Part shown: positions 1 through 6,535 of the stretch, piece after piece
Numbering within the stretch: the first letter of the stretch is position 1
Layout of the letters: every line of letters begins with the position of its first letter
Source of the DNA: an uncultured Sulfurovum sp.
GTDB lineage: Bacteria > Campylobacterota > Campylobacteria > Campylobacterales > Sulfurovaceae
Direction: 5' to 3'
DNA: 7,973 bases
NCBI GenBank assembly: GCA_947313765.1
Contig: CAMZNQ010000042.1
Coordinates: 1 to 7,973, forward strand
The notes under the pieces: model-generated
Database searches by the model: none
Seen by the model: only the letters and a program-made list of their open reading frames with translations
Told to the model about the DNA's origin: nothing
Position numbers and translations under genes: made by a program

Positions 1-922
1 CATATATATTTTTATCAGAGAAATCAAGCATTAATACCTCTGGCTCTTCCTCTACTTCAGTTACTTGATTACGCCCATAACTACCAAATCCAGAGTTTGA
101 CATAAAATTAAGATTTTGACCACTCTCTTTTGCAGTAGCAATTTTTTTAGCTTTTTTCTTTGAATGAGGTGTTGGCATACCCATAGGTTTTTTACGTTGA
201 ACCTCAATAGGTTTACGATCTTCAACAATACGAATTCTTGGCTTATTTCTATCTGCTTTTTTAATGACAGTAATACCAATACGTTTACGTTTTGCCTTTG
301 GTTTCTCTTCTACAACAGGAACTTCCTCTTTAATAGGTTCTTCCTTTTTTTCCTCTTCAACTACTGCTTGGGTAGAGGTATCTACATCTTCTACTTTAGA
401 ATCTGAAACAATAATATCTTTTGTCTCTTCTGTTTTTACTGAAGGTAACTCTTCTTTAGAAATTTCCTCTTTAGCAGGAGTTTTTTCTTCAATTATTTCA
501 GGTTTAATCTCTTCTACAAATATGGGTTCTCGCTTCTGTCTGCTCTTTGGTGTAGCTGTAATAGAACCAATACGTCTTGTTTTTCTTTTTGTTTTTCTAA
601 TAGCAGGAGTATCTTTTTCTACTACTTTTTTCTCTTTCTCTTCGACCACTTTTTCCTCAACATCTATCTTATTAATCTCTTTAGTAGATTCTACTTTTTC
701 AGATTTCTTAACTACAGATACTTTTTTAACCACTTTTATTTTACTCTTTTGTTTTGGTTTAATTCCATTGATTACATAGTTAACCAATACTCCTGCTTCA
801 TCAATTGTTAGTGTACTATTTCTAGCTTTTACATCATAACCCAACTCTTTAGCTTTCTCAATAAGTACTGCATTTGATGCACCTGCTTCATCTGCAATCT
901 CTTGGATTTTAACTCTATCCAT
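1..922 (-). CDS. infB: Translation initiation factor IF-2, N-terminal part (runs off left edge)
   Basis: IF-2 is the GTPase that places initiator fMet-tRNA on the 30S subunit and promotes subunit joining. Only about 307 N-terminal residues are in the window, and the GTPase and tRNA-binding domains lie beyond position 1. Residues 1-53 form the small helical IF2_N domain (start MDRVKIQEIADEAG, then ELGYDVKARNSTLT). From about residue 54 to 270 there is a low-complexity linker of Lys, Glu, Val and Pro runs, as expected between IF2_N and the G domain. Within it a basic motif occurs twice (TKRKTRRIGSIT and AKRKRIGITV). The ATG is at 922-920 and AAGGAG lies about 10 nt upstream of it. The start overlaps the ylxR stop by 8 nt (ATGGATAG), which suggests translational coupling. 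Identity is secure from the N-domain and from gene order after thrB and ylxR. The C-terminal part cannot be judged here. Confidence 0.95.
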   Translation of the reverse strand, partial: MDRVKIQEIADEAGASNAVLIEKAKELGYDVKARNSTLTIDEAGVLVNYVINGIKPKQKSKIKVVKKVSVVKKSEKVESTKEINKIDVEEKVVEEKEKKVVEKDTPAIRKTKRKTRRIGSITATPKSRQKREPIFVEEIKPEIIEEKTPAKEEISKEELPSVKTEETKDIIVSDSKVEDVDTSTQAVVEEEKKEEPIKEEVPVVEEKPKAKRKRIGITVIKKADRNKPRIRIVEDRKPIEVQRKKPMGMPTPHSKKKAKKIATAKESGQNLNFMSNSGFGSYGRNQVTEVEEEPEVLMLDFSDKNIY

Positions 923-1166
923 TCTTATCTAACTCCTTTAAATACTTAACAAACTGTTCACTATCTTCACTAGAGAGCCGAAAACGTTTGATTAAACCTT
1001 TTACTTTTTTTTTGTTTTCACGACAACTATTACAAATATAAAAACTTCGACCCTGTCCAGAATAAGGAAAAATGTTACTGTTTTTCTCTTGTAGGCGAAG
1101 TAGTTTTTGTTGAAGTCCCCGTTCTCTACATGTTATACACATACGTACTGGTTCATTTTTTCGCAT
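915..1166 (-). CDS. ylxR: YlxR/DUF448 family protein
   Basis: This 83-residue basic protein belongs to the YlxR (DUF448) family, small nucleic-acid-binding proteins usually encoded just before infB. The signature is clear: PVRMCITCR at residues 6-14 and GQGRSFYICNSCR near 37-49. It has two CxxC pairs (Cys10/Cys13 and Cys45/Cys48) that could bind a metal; metal binding is inference. The family has been linked to ribosome assembly or RNase P activity in other bacteria, but its role here is not shown by the sequence. The start ATG at 1166 gives an N-terminus that enters the conserved PxRxCxxCR motif directly. An AGG lies a short distance upstream. It begins 21 nt after thrB ends and overlaps infB by 8 nt. 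In many bacteria nusA precedes ylxR, whereas here thrB does, as in Campylobacter. Confidence 0.9.
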   Translation of the reverse strand: MRKNEPVRMCITCRERGLQQKLLRLQEKNSNIFPYSGQGRSFYICNSCRENKKKVKGLIKRFRLSSEDSEQFVKYLKELDKNG

Positions 1167-1187
1167 AATTATACCTAAGTTTTGTTA

Positions 1188-2084
1188 TTAACTCTTTGAA
1201 GTTACACCATAATTGTCAAGAGTTTTTGTAAAGACCCTATATTTGGGAAATTTTTGACTTAATGCATTGTGGATTTTCTTAGCATCATCAGCATAACATA
1301 GAGTAAAAAATGTTGAACCTGAACCTGAAAGAGTACTCATTAACGCACCATTTTGTAGTGCCACTTTTTGAACTTCAAATAGTTCAGGTATCTGTTTCAT
1401 TCTACGTGTTTGATGAATCATATCTTTAGATGCTATTTTCAGTAAATCCCAAGATTCTGTCATAAATAGAGATGTCATAAAAGAGGAACGAGATAGAGAG
1501 TATACCATCTCTTCTGTTCTATATAAATCAGGCAAAACTGTTCTTGATTTTGCTGTTGAGATGGTTTTATTTGGAATAACCAATACGGCTCTTAAATATT
1601 CTGGAACTTTTCGTTTTTTAGAATAGACTTTCTTATCTTCCACACAAGCAACATTAAAACCACCCATTACAGCAGGTGTAATGTTATCAGGATGAGGCTC
1701 ATACTCTAACGCTAAATTTAAAATCTTTCTTTTGTTGTAACGTTCTCCTGCTACCACATAAGCAGATGTTAGAGCTGCCGTAATTACAGCAGATGAACTT
1801 CCTAAGCCTCTTGATATTGGTATTTTATTTTTAAATTCAAATCTAAAGTTTTCTTTTTTATCGTTCCCTTTTTTAGCTCTAATCTTTTGATACTCTTTAT
1901 TGAAAATATTCATAAAAAGAATATTTTTTCGTATATGTACATTTTCTGCACCTTCACCATGGGTAGAGACAGAAAAAAAACGAGAAGGTTTAATGATAAT
2001 TTCATTACGGAGATTAATAGCTAAACCTAAAGTGTCAAAACCTGGTCCAAGATTTGCAGATGTTGCTGGTACAGAGATATACAA
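1188..2084 (-). CDS. thrB: Homoserine kinase (GHMP family)
   Basis: ThrB phosphorylates L-homoserine with ATP to O-phosphohomoserine, the precursor used by threonine synthase, in the cytoplasm. The 298 residues show the three GHMP-kinase motifs: an N-terminal PATSANLGPGFDTLGLA (6-22), the phosphate-binding PISRGLGSSSAVITAA (89-104), and the C-terminal TLSGSGSTFF (251-260). The homoserine-kinase stretch EYEPHPDNITPAVMGG is at 128-142. Length is normal for the family (about 290-310). The chosen start is TTG at 2084-2082: no in-frame ATG is seen between it and at least 2120, the family N-terminus begins just here (MxxxVPATSANLGPGFD), and a good Shine-Dalgarno (AAAGGAAG, 2096-2089) sits 4-6 nt before it. 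It lies 50 nt downstream of the tsaB-like gene and 21 nt upstream of ylxR, so it is most likely part of the lpxC operon transcript. Confidence 0.95.
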   Translation of the reverse strand: MYISVPATSANLGPGFDTLGLAINLRNEIIIKPSRFFSVSTHGEGAENVHIRKNILFMNIFNKEYQKIRAKKGNDKKENFRFEFKNKIPISRGLGSSSAVITAALTSAYVVAGERYNKRKILNLALEYEPHPDNITPAVMGGFNVACVEDKKVYSKKRKVPEYLRAVLVIPNKTISTAKSRTVLPDLYRTEEMVYSLSRSSFMTSLFMTESWDLLKIASKDMIHQTRRMKQIPELFEVQKVALQNGALMSTLSGSGSTFFTLCYADDAKKIHNALSQKFPKYRVFTKTLDNYGVTSKS

Positions 2085-2088
2085 AGTT

Positions 2089-2096
2089 CTTCCTTT
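2089..2096 (-). promoter_or_regulatory. Ribosome binding site deciding the TTG start of thrB
   Basis: On the minus strand the sequence AAAGGAAG lies directly before AACT and then TTG. The AAGGA core is 6 nt from the TTG. It supports a non-ATG start, because the nearest upstream ATG (2121-2119) is in another frame. Confidence 0.7.
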
Positions 2097-2134
2097 GCTG
2101 ATGTTGTAAGAGGATAGACATGAAAAGTTTAGCC

Positions 2135-2614
2135 CTACACGGCAGGTAGAATATACAAAGGTTTATTGTCGTCTAAAATAGTCACTTCACTCAACATGGA
2201 AGTTAATTTAAACCGTTGCTCTTGTGCCTCATCAAATTTTTTTGTTATTATAGTGTTATTTTCTTTGATAAAGTATAGTTTTCCCATGGCTTTTATGGGT
2301 TTATTTTCATTTAAGTCAAAAGCGTTACAACCTTTAAAATTGATTCCTTTTAAAATCTCTAAAGAGCGTAAAGTGATATATGTTAATTTAATAGCCATAT
2401 AAGAACCTGGTCCATTAGTATAAATTATATTTGTATAGTTATATTTTTCATACAATTGCATTAAAATCTTTAAGAGAATCTCTGAAGTTTTTTTATTACT
2501 TTCAATTTTTTCAATTAAAAGATTATCTTTATAGACCCCTATTAAGAGAGGGGAAGAGATGGATATGATAAGTATATTATAAGAATTAGGCAAAACTTTT
2601 TTCAAACTCCACAC
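2135..2614 (-). CDS. tsaB: TsaB-like protein (tRNA t6A biosynthesis scaffold), short and divergent
   Basis: This is probably the lineage version of TsaB, the inactive TsaD paralogue that scaffolds the TsaB-TsaC/D-TsaE machinery adding threonylcarbamoyl to A37 of ANN-decoding tRNAs. Visible evidence: an N-terminal beta stretch (NILIISISSPLLIGVYKD, 13-30), a KTSEILLKIL helix in the place of the family HSExLLP motif, and the hallmark GPGSYMAIKLTYITLRSLE (68-86), which corresponds to GPGSFTGLRIG in the family. At 159 residues it is much shorter than E. coli TsaB (about 230), and the C-terminal lobe appears reduced. The first-strand DTS and the His of HSE are not conserved. The start is uncertain: GTG at 2614 gives a 29-nt overlap with lpxC, while TTG at 2593 gives 152 residues, an 8-nt overlap and a more family-like N-terminus. 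Its place between lpxC and thrB matches the conserved campylobacterial order. Confidence 0.72.
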   Translation of the reverse strand: MWSLKKVLPNSYNILIISISSPLLIGVYKDNLLIEKIESNKKTSEILLKILMQLYEKYNYTNIIYTNGPGSYMAIKLTYITLRSLEILKGINFKGCNAFDLNENKPIKAMGKLYFIKENNTIITKKFDEAQEQRFKLTSMLSEVTILDDNKPLYILPAV

Positions 2615-3470
2615 TTTTAGCTCTATTTAAAGCAACCATTTCATAATTAGCTGTATCAGAAAGAAGTTTAACAGTTAATTGATGATTAAGTTTATGACTT
2701 CCTGCAAAAGAGCTATATGAACCTAAAATATTATGACCTGTAACCATCATATCTCCCATTGCATCTAAAATTTTATGACGAGCAAACTCATTTTCAAAAC
2801 GTAACCCTTCTGGGTTTAAAACCTTCTCATCATCTAAACCAATTGCGTTATTTAGACTAGCTCCTAATGCAAGATTCATACTTTGTAGATATTGAATATC
2901 TTTTGCAAAACCAAAGGTTCTAGCTCTTGCAATCTCTTCTATGAAATGCTTTGTTCCAAAAGAGTAAGATTGAGACTGTCTACCAATAACAGGGTGTTTA
3001 AAGTCTATCTCAAAATTAAAGCTTACCTCATCACTTGGTTCAAGCCTAACAAACTTATTGCCATCTCTTACTTCAATTCTCTTTTTAACTCGAATAATCT
3101 TTTTAGCTTCGTCTTGTACCTCTATCCCTGCTTCATCTAAAAGAATACAAAATGATGCTGATGAACCATCCATTATTGGCATCTCATTCCCATCTACAAC
3201 TACTCTTAAATTATCAATACCGTAAGCATAAACAGCTGATAGAAAATGTTCAATAGTAGAGATATATCCTCTATCTGAACCAATTACTGTAGCCATTTGT
3301 GTATCAATAACAGCAGAGGGAGATAGTGGAATAGAGAGTGCTAAATCTTCTCTATAAAAGATAATACCAGCATCTGTGCCAAGTGGTTCAAGTCGCAATC
3401 TAATAGGTTCGCCCTTATGCAAACCTATTCCAACAACCTCAACTGCCTTACGGATAGTTCGTTGATTCAT
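2586..3470 (-). CDS. lpxC: UDP-3-O-acyl-N-acetylglucosamine deacetylase
   Basis: LpxC is the zinc amidase that removes the acetyl group from UDP-3-O-acyl-GlcNAc, the committed step of lipid A synthesis, and it indicates an outer membrane with LPS or LOS. At 294 residues it has normal family length. By alignment to known motifs, zinc ligands are His75 (in STIEHFLSA), His232 and Asp236 (in RHKILDAMGD). The general base is Glu74, and the catalytic histidine near the end is His259 (in GSHKLNHQL). The RARTFGF motif is at 182-188. The start ATG at 3470-3468 is supported by AAGGA about 8 nt upstream and by the family N-terminus (QRTIRKAVEVVGIGLHKG). It is the first gene of the minus-strand operon. 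Its stop lies inside the tsaB-like gene if the longer start of that gene is used. Confidence 0.97.
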   Translation of the reverse strand: MNQRTIRKAVEVVGIGLHKGEPIRLRLEPLGTDAGIIFYREDLALSIPLSPSAVIDTQMATVIGSDRGYISTIEHFLSAVYAYGIDNLRVVVDGNEMPIMDGSSASFCILLDEAGIEVQDEAKKIIRVKKRIEVRDGNKFVRLEPSDEVSFNFEIDFKHPVIGRQSQSYSFGTKHFIEEIARARTFGFAKDIQYLQSMNLALGASLNNAIGLDDEKVLNPEGLRFENEFARHKILDAMGDMMVTGHNILGSYSSFAGSHKLNHQLTVKLLSDTANYEMVALNRAKSVEFEKSFA

Positions 3471-3499
3471 AATTTATTCCTTATTCTTTGTAAAAGTAT

Positions 3500-3529
3500 A
3501 TTATAACATAATTGTGCATTTTTTGTAAA
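3500..3529 (-). promoter_or_regulatory. Predicted sigma-70 promoter of the lpxC operon
   Basis: Reading the minus strand, TATAAT (3505-3500) is preceded by TG one base upstream (3508-3507), giving an extended -10 box. TTTACA (3529-3524) lies 18 nt upstream as a -35-like element. The -10 ends 29 nt before the lpxC ATG, leaving room for a short leader with the AAGGA ribosome site. A match this good in AT-rich DNA could still be chance, but position and orientation fit the only obvious operon start. Confidence 0.6.
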
Positions 3530-3682
3530 AAATAATTTTTTTTCTATTTTAAAACTATAATTAAGCTTTTTTTAATATAAATATTTGTTTTTTCTTAAAA
3601 ATTAAATTTAATTAATCTTCAAATTATTATATCTAAAGGTATCTTTTAATTAACAATGCTATGATTAATATCCAAATAGGAC

Positions 3683-3714
3683 TATTATAGTCTGAATTGA
3701 TATTTAAAGGATAT
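3683..3714 (+). promoter_or_regulatory. msrBA: Candidate -10 box and ribosome binding site for msrBA
   Basis: Two overlapping -10-like hexamers, TATTAT (3683-3688) and TATAGT (3686-3691), lie about 26-29 nt before the msrBA ATG at 3717. AAAGGA (3706-3711) provides the ribosome site. No -35 element at standard spacing is seen, which is common for sigma-70 promoters in Campylobacterota. The rest of the divergent gap 3530-3680 is low-complexity A/T sequence in which no gene is apparent. Confidence 0.4.
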
Positions 3715-3716
3715 AT

Positions 3717-4577
3717 ATGCAAAAATATAATGAGTTAACCCCTGAAGAGATAAGAGTAATAGAGAATAAAGGTACAGAGATGCCTTTTTCTGGAAAATAT
3801 GATGGTTTTTATGAGACAGGAGTATATCACTGTAGAAAGTGTAACATACCTCTATTTAGCTCAATAGAAAAATTTGATTCAGGTTCAGGATGGCCAAGCT
3901 TTGATGATTCAATAAAAGGTGCTGTAAAAGAGATTGCTGATGCTGATGGAAGAAGAGTAGAGATTGTATGTGCTAATTGTGAAGGTCATTTAGGTCATGT
4001 CTTTAGAGGAGAGTATCTTACTCCTAAAAATACACGCCATTGTGTAAACTCCATATCATTAGATTTTAAGTCAGTAGAAGATGATGAAAAGTATGAAAAA
4101 GCCTACTTTGCAGGAGGATGTTTTTGGGGCATAGAGTATTGGTTTCAAAAAGCAGAAGGTGTATTTGATGCCAACTCAGGATATATGGGTGGGCATACTA
4201 TAAATCCAACATATAGAGAGATTTGTCAAAAAGATACAGGACACATAGAGACAGTAGAGGTGATATATGACTCAAATGTAATATCATTTGAAAAATTATG
4301 TAAGTTATTTTTTGAAATACATGACCCAGAACAGACAAATGGACAAGGTCCTGATATAGGTTCACAATATCTATCTGCTATATTTACAAATAATATTGAA
4401 GAGGAGGATATTGCTACAAAATTAATTAATCAATTAGAGAGAAAAGGGATGAAAATTGCCACAATGTTAAAAGATGCAAATACTCATAAGTTCTATATTG
4501 CTGAACATGAACATCAAAACTACTATAAATTAAGAAATTCCAAGCCTTATTGCCATAGTTATACTAAAAAATTTTAA
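3717..4577 (+). CDS. msrBA: Bifunctional methionine sulfoxide reductase MsrB-MsrA fusion
   Basis: The protein repairs oxidised methionine: the MsrB half reduces Met-R-sulfoxide and the MsrA half Met-S-sulfoxide, normally recharged by thioredoxin. Residues 1-118 are MsrB, with two zinc CxxC pairs (Cys39/Cys42 and Cys85/Cys88), the SGSGWPSF loop (56-62), GHLGHVF (90-96) and the catalytic Cys109 in RHCVNSISLDF. After a linker of roughly ten residues, 128-286 are MsrA, with the catalytic Cys135 in GGCFWG, GYMGGH (155-160), GHIETVEVIYD (175-185) and HDPEQTNGQGPDIGSQYLS (202-220). Cys279 near the C-terminus is a candidate resolving cysteine. No signal peptide is seen, so it should be cytoplasmic, unlike exported PilB-type fusions. 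The ATG at 3717 follows AAAGGA and gives a complete MsrB. It appears to be a single-gene unit, with the PTS operon starting 98 nt later. Confidence 0.96.
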   Translation: MQKYNELTPEEIRVIENKGTEMPFSGKYDGFYETGVYHCRKCNIPLFSSIEKFDSGSGWPSFDDSIKGAVKEIADADGRRVEIVCANCEGHLGHVFRGEYLTPKNTRHCVNSISLDFKSVEDDEKYEKAYFAGGCFWGIEYWFQKAEGVFDANSGYMGGHTINPTYREICQKDTGHIETVEVIYDSNVISFEKLCKLFFEIHDPEQTNGQGPDIGSQYLSAIFTNNIEEEDIATKLINQLERKGMKIATMLKDANTHKFYIAEHEHQNYYKLRNSKPYCHSYTKKF

Positions 4578-4588
4578 TTTTATGATAA

Positions 4589-4594
4589 TATAAT
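4589..4594 (+). promoter_or_regulatory. Candidate -10 box of the PTS operon
   Basis: TATAAT lies in the gap between msrBA and the HPr-EI gene, preceded by the similar TATGAT at 4581-4586. Transcription from it would start near 4601, leaving a leader of about 75 nt. A second weaker match, TATAAA at 4658-4663, lies only 12 nt from the ATG, so it is too close for a normal leader. No convincing -35 is seen. Confidence 0.4.
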
Positions 4595-4633
4595 TCCTAA
4601 AACATAAAGTAACCAACTTGGTTTTTAGGAATT
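4592..4633 (+). repeat. Inverted repeat ahead of the PTS operon (possible operator)
   Basis: The arms AATTCCTAAAA (4592-4602) and TTTTAGGAATT (4623-4633) are perfect reverse complements of 11 bp, separated by 20 nt. Inside, AACCAACTTGGTT (4611-4623) is a second perfect palindrome around one central base. The left arm overlaps the TATAAT box and the predicted transcription start, so repressor binding there could block transcription; this is inference. No run of T follows on the plus strand, so it does not look like a normal intrinsic terminator for msrBA. An RNA hairpin in the leader is a further possibility. Confidence 0.6.
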
Positions 4634-4675
4634 CACATAAAAACAAAGTTTTAAAAGTATAAATAGGCGAAACAG

Positions 4676-6535
4676 ATGACTCTTTTAAAGAAAATATTTA
4701 AAAAACGGAATAACTCTCTAGTTACAACATTAACTATTACTTCAGATAATGGTTTACACCTAAGACCTATTGCTAGATTTAGTAATGAAGTTAAACAGTT
4801 TAATTCAAAAATCACTATTGTTAAAGACAATAAAGAGATAGATGCAACACAAGTTCCAGAAATACTCTCACTATCCCTACAAAAGGGAGATAAATTCAAT
4901 TTAAAATGTAAAGGAGAAGAGGCACTTGAAGCTTCGGCATATCTAACAGATTTCTTTGAACAGATAATGAAAGAAGATATTGTTATAGATGAAATCATAC
5001 AAGTAAAAGATAAGTATGGTGCATTATCAATACATGGAAAGAGTGTTGCTAAAGGTATTGCAATTGCTCCTTTAACACCGTATGAGATACGAAAGCTAAC
5101 AAAATCAAAAGAGACTGGTCTCTCAATACGAGAAGCAATTAGAAAAACAAAAGAGGAGCTATATGAGTTATATCAAGCCAATAAAGCAAAACATGAATCT
5201 CAAATATTTCTAGCTCAACAAGAGTTGATATCTGCAGATATATTTAGATATGAGTGTTCTAGTGTACGAAATTTTTTAGAAATCATTCAAAAAGAGATTA
5301 ACAGATTAGAGGGTACAAAATTTGAATCAAGAATTCCAGATTATCGAGATGTAGAACAGCGAGTACTTAAACAGCTAGGTCTATCATCTGCCATAGAAGT
5401 ACCTACCAATCCATACATACTTTTAGCTGATGATTTACTACCTAGTGAAGTGATAAAACTTCAAAATACACTCATAGAAGGAGTTGTCCTACAGAAAGGA
5501 ACACCAACATCACACGCCTCCATTCTCCTACGTTCATTTGGCATACCATCCATGATTGTTACTGAACCCATAGAACCATCCAAAAGAGTTATTCTTGATG
5601 CAAATAGTGGTAATCTTGTACTAAATCCAACCGATTTAGATATTAAAAAAGCAATGGATAACAAAAAAGCTTTTAAAGAGTATCAACAAGAGAGCTATAA
5701 AAAACGTTTTGATATAACAAAAACAAAAAAGGGAGAAATCATTAAAGTTTTTGCAAATATATCTAACTATAACTCTGCAATAGAGGCAAAAGAGAAGGGA
5801 GCAGATGGAATAGGACTATTGCGTACAGAATTTTTATTTAAAGATGAGAAACCATCTTTTAGACAACAGCTAAATTCATATATTAATATATTTAAACTAT
5901 TTAATCTAATAACAGTTAGAACTCTTGATGTAGGAGGAGATAAATCTATACCATATATTAATATTCCCAAAGAGGATAACCCTTTTTTAGGAATTAGAGG
6001 TATTCGTTTCTCTCTTTTGGAGCAGACACTTTTCAAAGAACAACTCTTAGCTATATTTCAAGCATTTCAAGCACTTATGCCATCAGCAAGAATGCTGAAG
6101 ATAATGTTTCCTATGATTTCTACAGTTGAAGAGTTTATTGAAGCAAAAGAGATAGCAGTAAGTATAGCCCGTCAATACAACATAAATTTAAATAATATAG
6201 AGTTTGGAATTATGATTGAAGTACCATCTGTTATCTTCTCCATGAAAGAGTTCAATCAAATTGTTGATTTCTACTCCATAGGAACAAATGATTTAACCCA
6301 ATATATATTTGCTATTGAGAGAACACACCCAAATTTAGTAGTAGATTCCACATCTCCTATTTTACTATCTGCCTTAAAAATGATTGCCCAAGAGGCAACA
6401 AAACCAATTAGTATATGTGGAGAGATTGCAGGGTTAGAAGAGGTAACTAAAGAGCTAATAGATATGGGATATAATAACCTATCTATATCACCTAAACTCA
6501 TACCATCAATAAAAGAGAAGATACGAAATGTTTAA
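4676..6535 (+). CDS. ptsI: Fused HPr-Enzyme I of the phosphotransferase system
   Basis: This 619-residue protein joins both general PTS proteins. Enzyme I takes phosphate from phosphoenolpyruvate and passes it to the HPr histidine, in the cytoplasm. HPr occupies about residues 14-100: DNGLHLRPIARF carries His28, equivalent to His15 of classical HPr. The position matching the regulatory Ser46 is Gln59. Enzyme I follows from about 115 (HGKSVAKGIAIAPL). Its phospho-histidine is His280 in GTPTSHASILLRSFGIP. The PEP-binding barrel shows GIGLLRTEFLF (378-388), TLDVGGDK (416-423), GIMIEVPS (511-518), SIGTNDLTQY (534-543) and Cys581 in CGEIAG. Everything needed for catalysis appears present. There is no IIA domain, unlike FruB- or NagF-type fusions. 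The ATG at 4676 is the only start giving full HPr, and it adds a basic 13-residue extension (MTLLKKIFKKRNN). TAGG sits about 9 nt upstream. The last 8 nt overlap nagE. Confidence 0.95.
   Translation: MTLLKKIFKKRNNSLVTTLTITSDNGLHLRPIARFSNEVKQFNSKITIVKDNKEIDATQVPEILSLSLQKGDKFNLKCKGEEALEASAYLTDFFEQIMKEDIVIDEIIQVKDKYGALSIHGKSVAKGIAIAPLTPYEIRKLTKSKETGLSIREAIRKTKEELYELYQANKAKHESQIFLAQQELISADIFRYECSSVRNFLEIIQKEINRLEGTKFESRIPDYRDVEQRVLKQLGLSSAIEVPTNPYILLADDLLPSEVIKLQNTLIEGVVLQKGTPTSHASILLRSFGIPSMIVTEPIEPSKRVILDANSGNLVLNPTDLDIKKAMDNKKAFKEYQQESYKKRFDITKTKKGEIIKVFANISNYNSAIEAKEKGADGIGLLRTEFLFKDEKPSFRQQLNSYINIFKLFNLITVRTLDVGGDKSIPYINIPKEDNPFLGIRGIRFSLLEQTLFKEQLLAIFQAFQALMPSARMLKIMFPMISTVEEFIEAKEIAVSIARQYNINLNNIEFGIMIEVPSVIFSMKEFNQIVDFYSIGTNDLTQYIFAIERTHPNLVVDSTSPILLSALKMIAQEATKPISICGEIAGLEEVTKELIDMGYNNLSISPKLIPSIKEKIRNV

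Noticed and set aside
164..779. Open frames on the plus strand opposite infB
   Set aside because: Their Ser/Thr/Phe-rich products are what the complement of a Lys/Glu-rich linker gives. The minus-strand frame has the IF2_N domain and a start coupled to ylxR.
2035..2121. A possible 28-codon leader peptide starting at ATG 2121 (minus strand) and overlapping the thrB start
   Set aside because: It has no clear ribosome site, no run of Thr or Ile codons as in thr attenuators, and no terminator-like hairpin. It is best explained as chance reading in a second frame.
3600..3613. A 14-bp palindrome AATTAAATTTAATT in the lpxC/msrBA gap
   Set aside because: It consists only of A and T in a region that is almost all A and T, so such palindromes are expected by chance.
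4592..4633. Intrinsic terminator of msrBA
   Set aside because: The stem is A/T-rich with a 20-nt loop, and no T-run follows the right arm. An operator or leader structure fits better.
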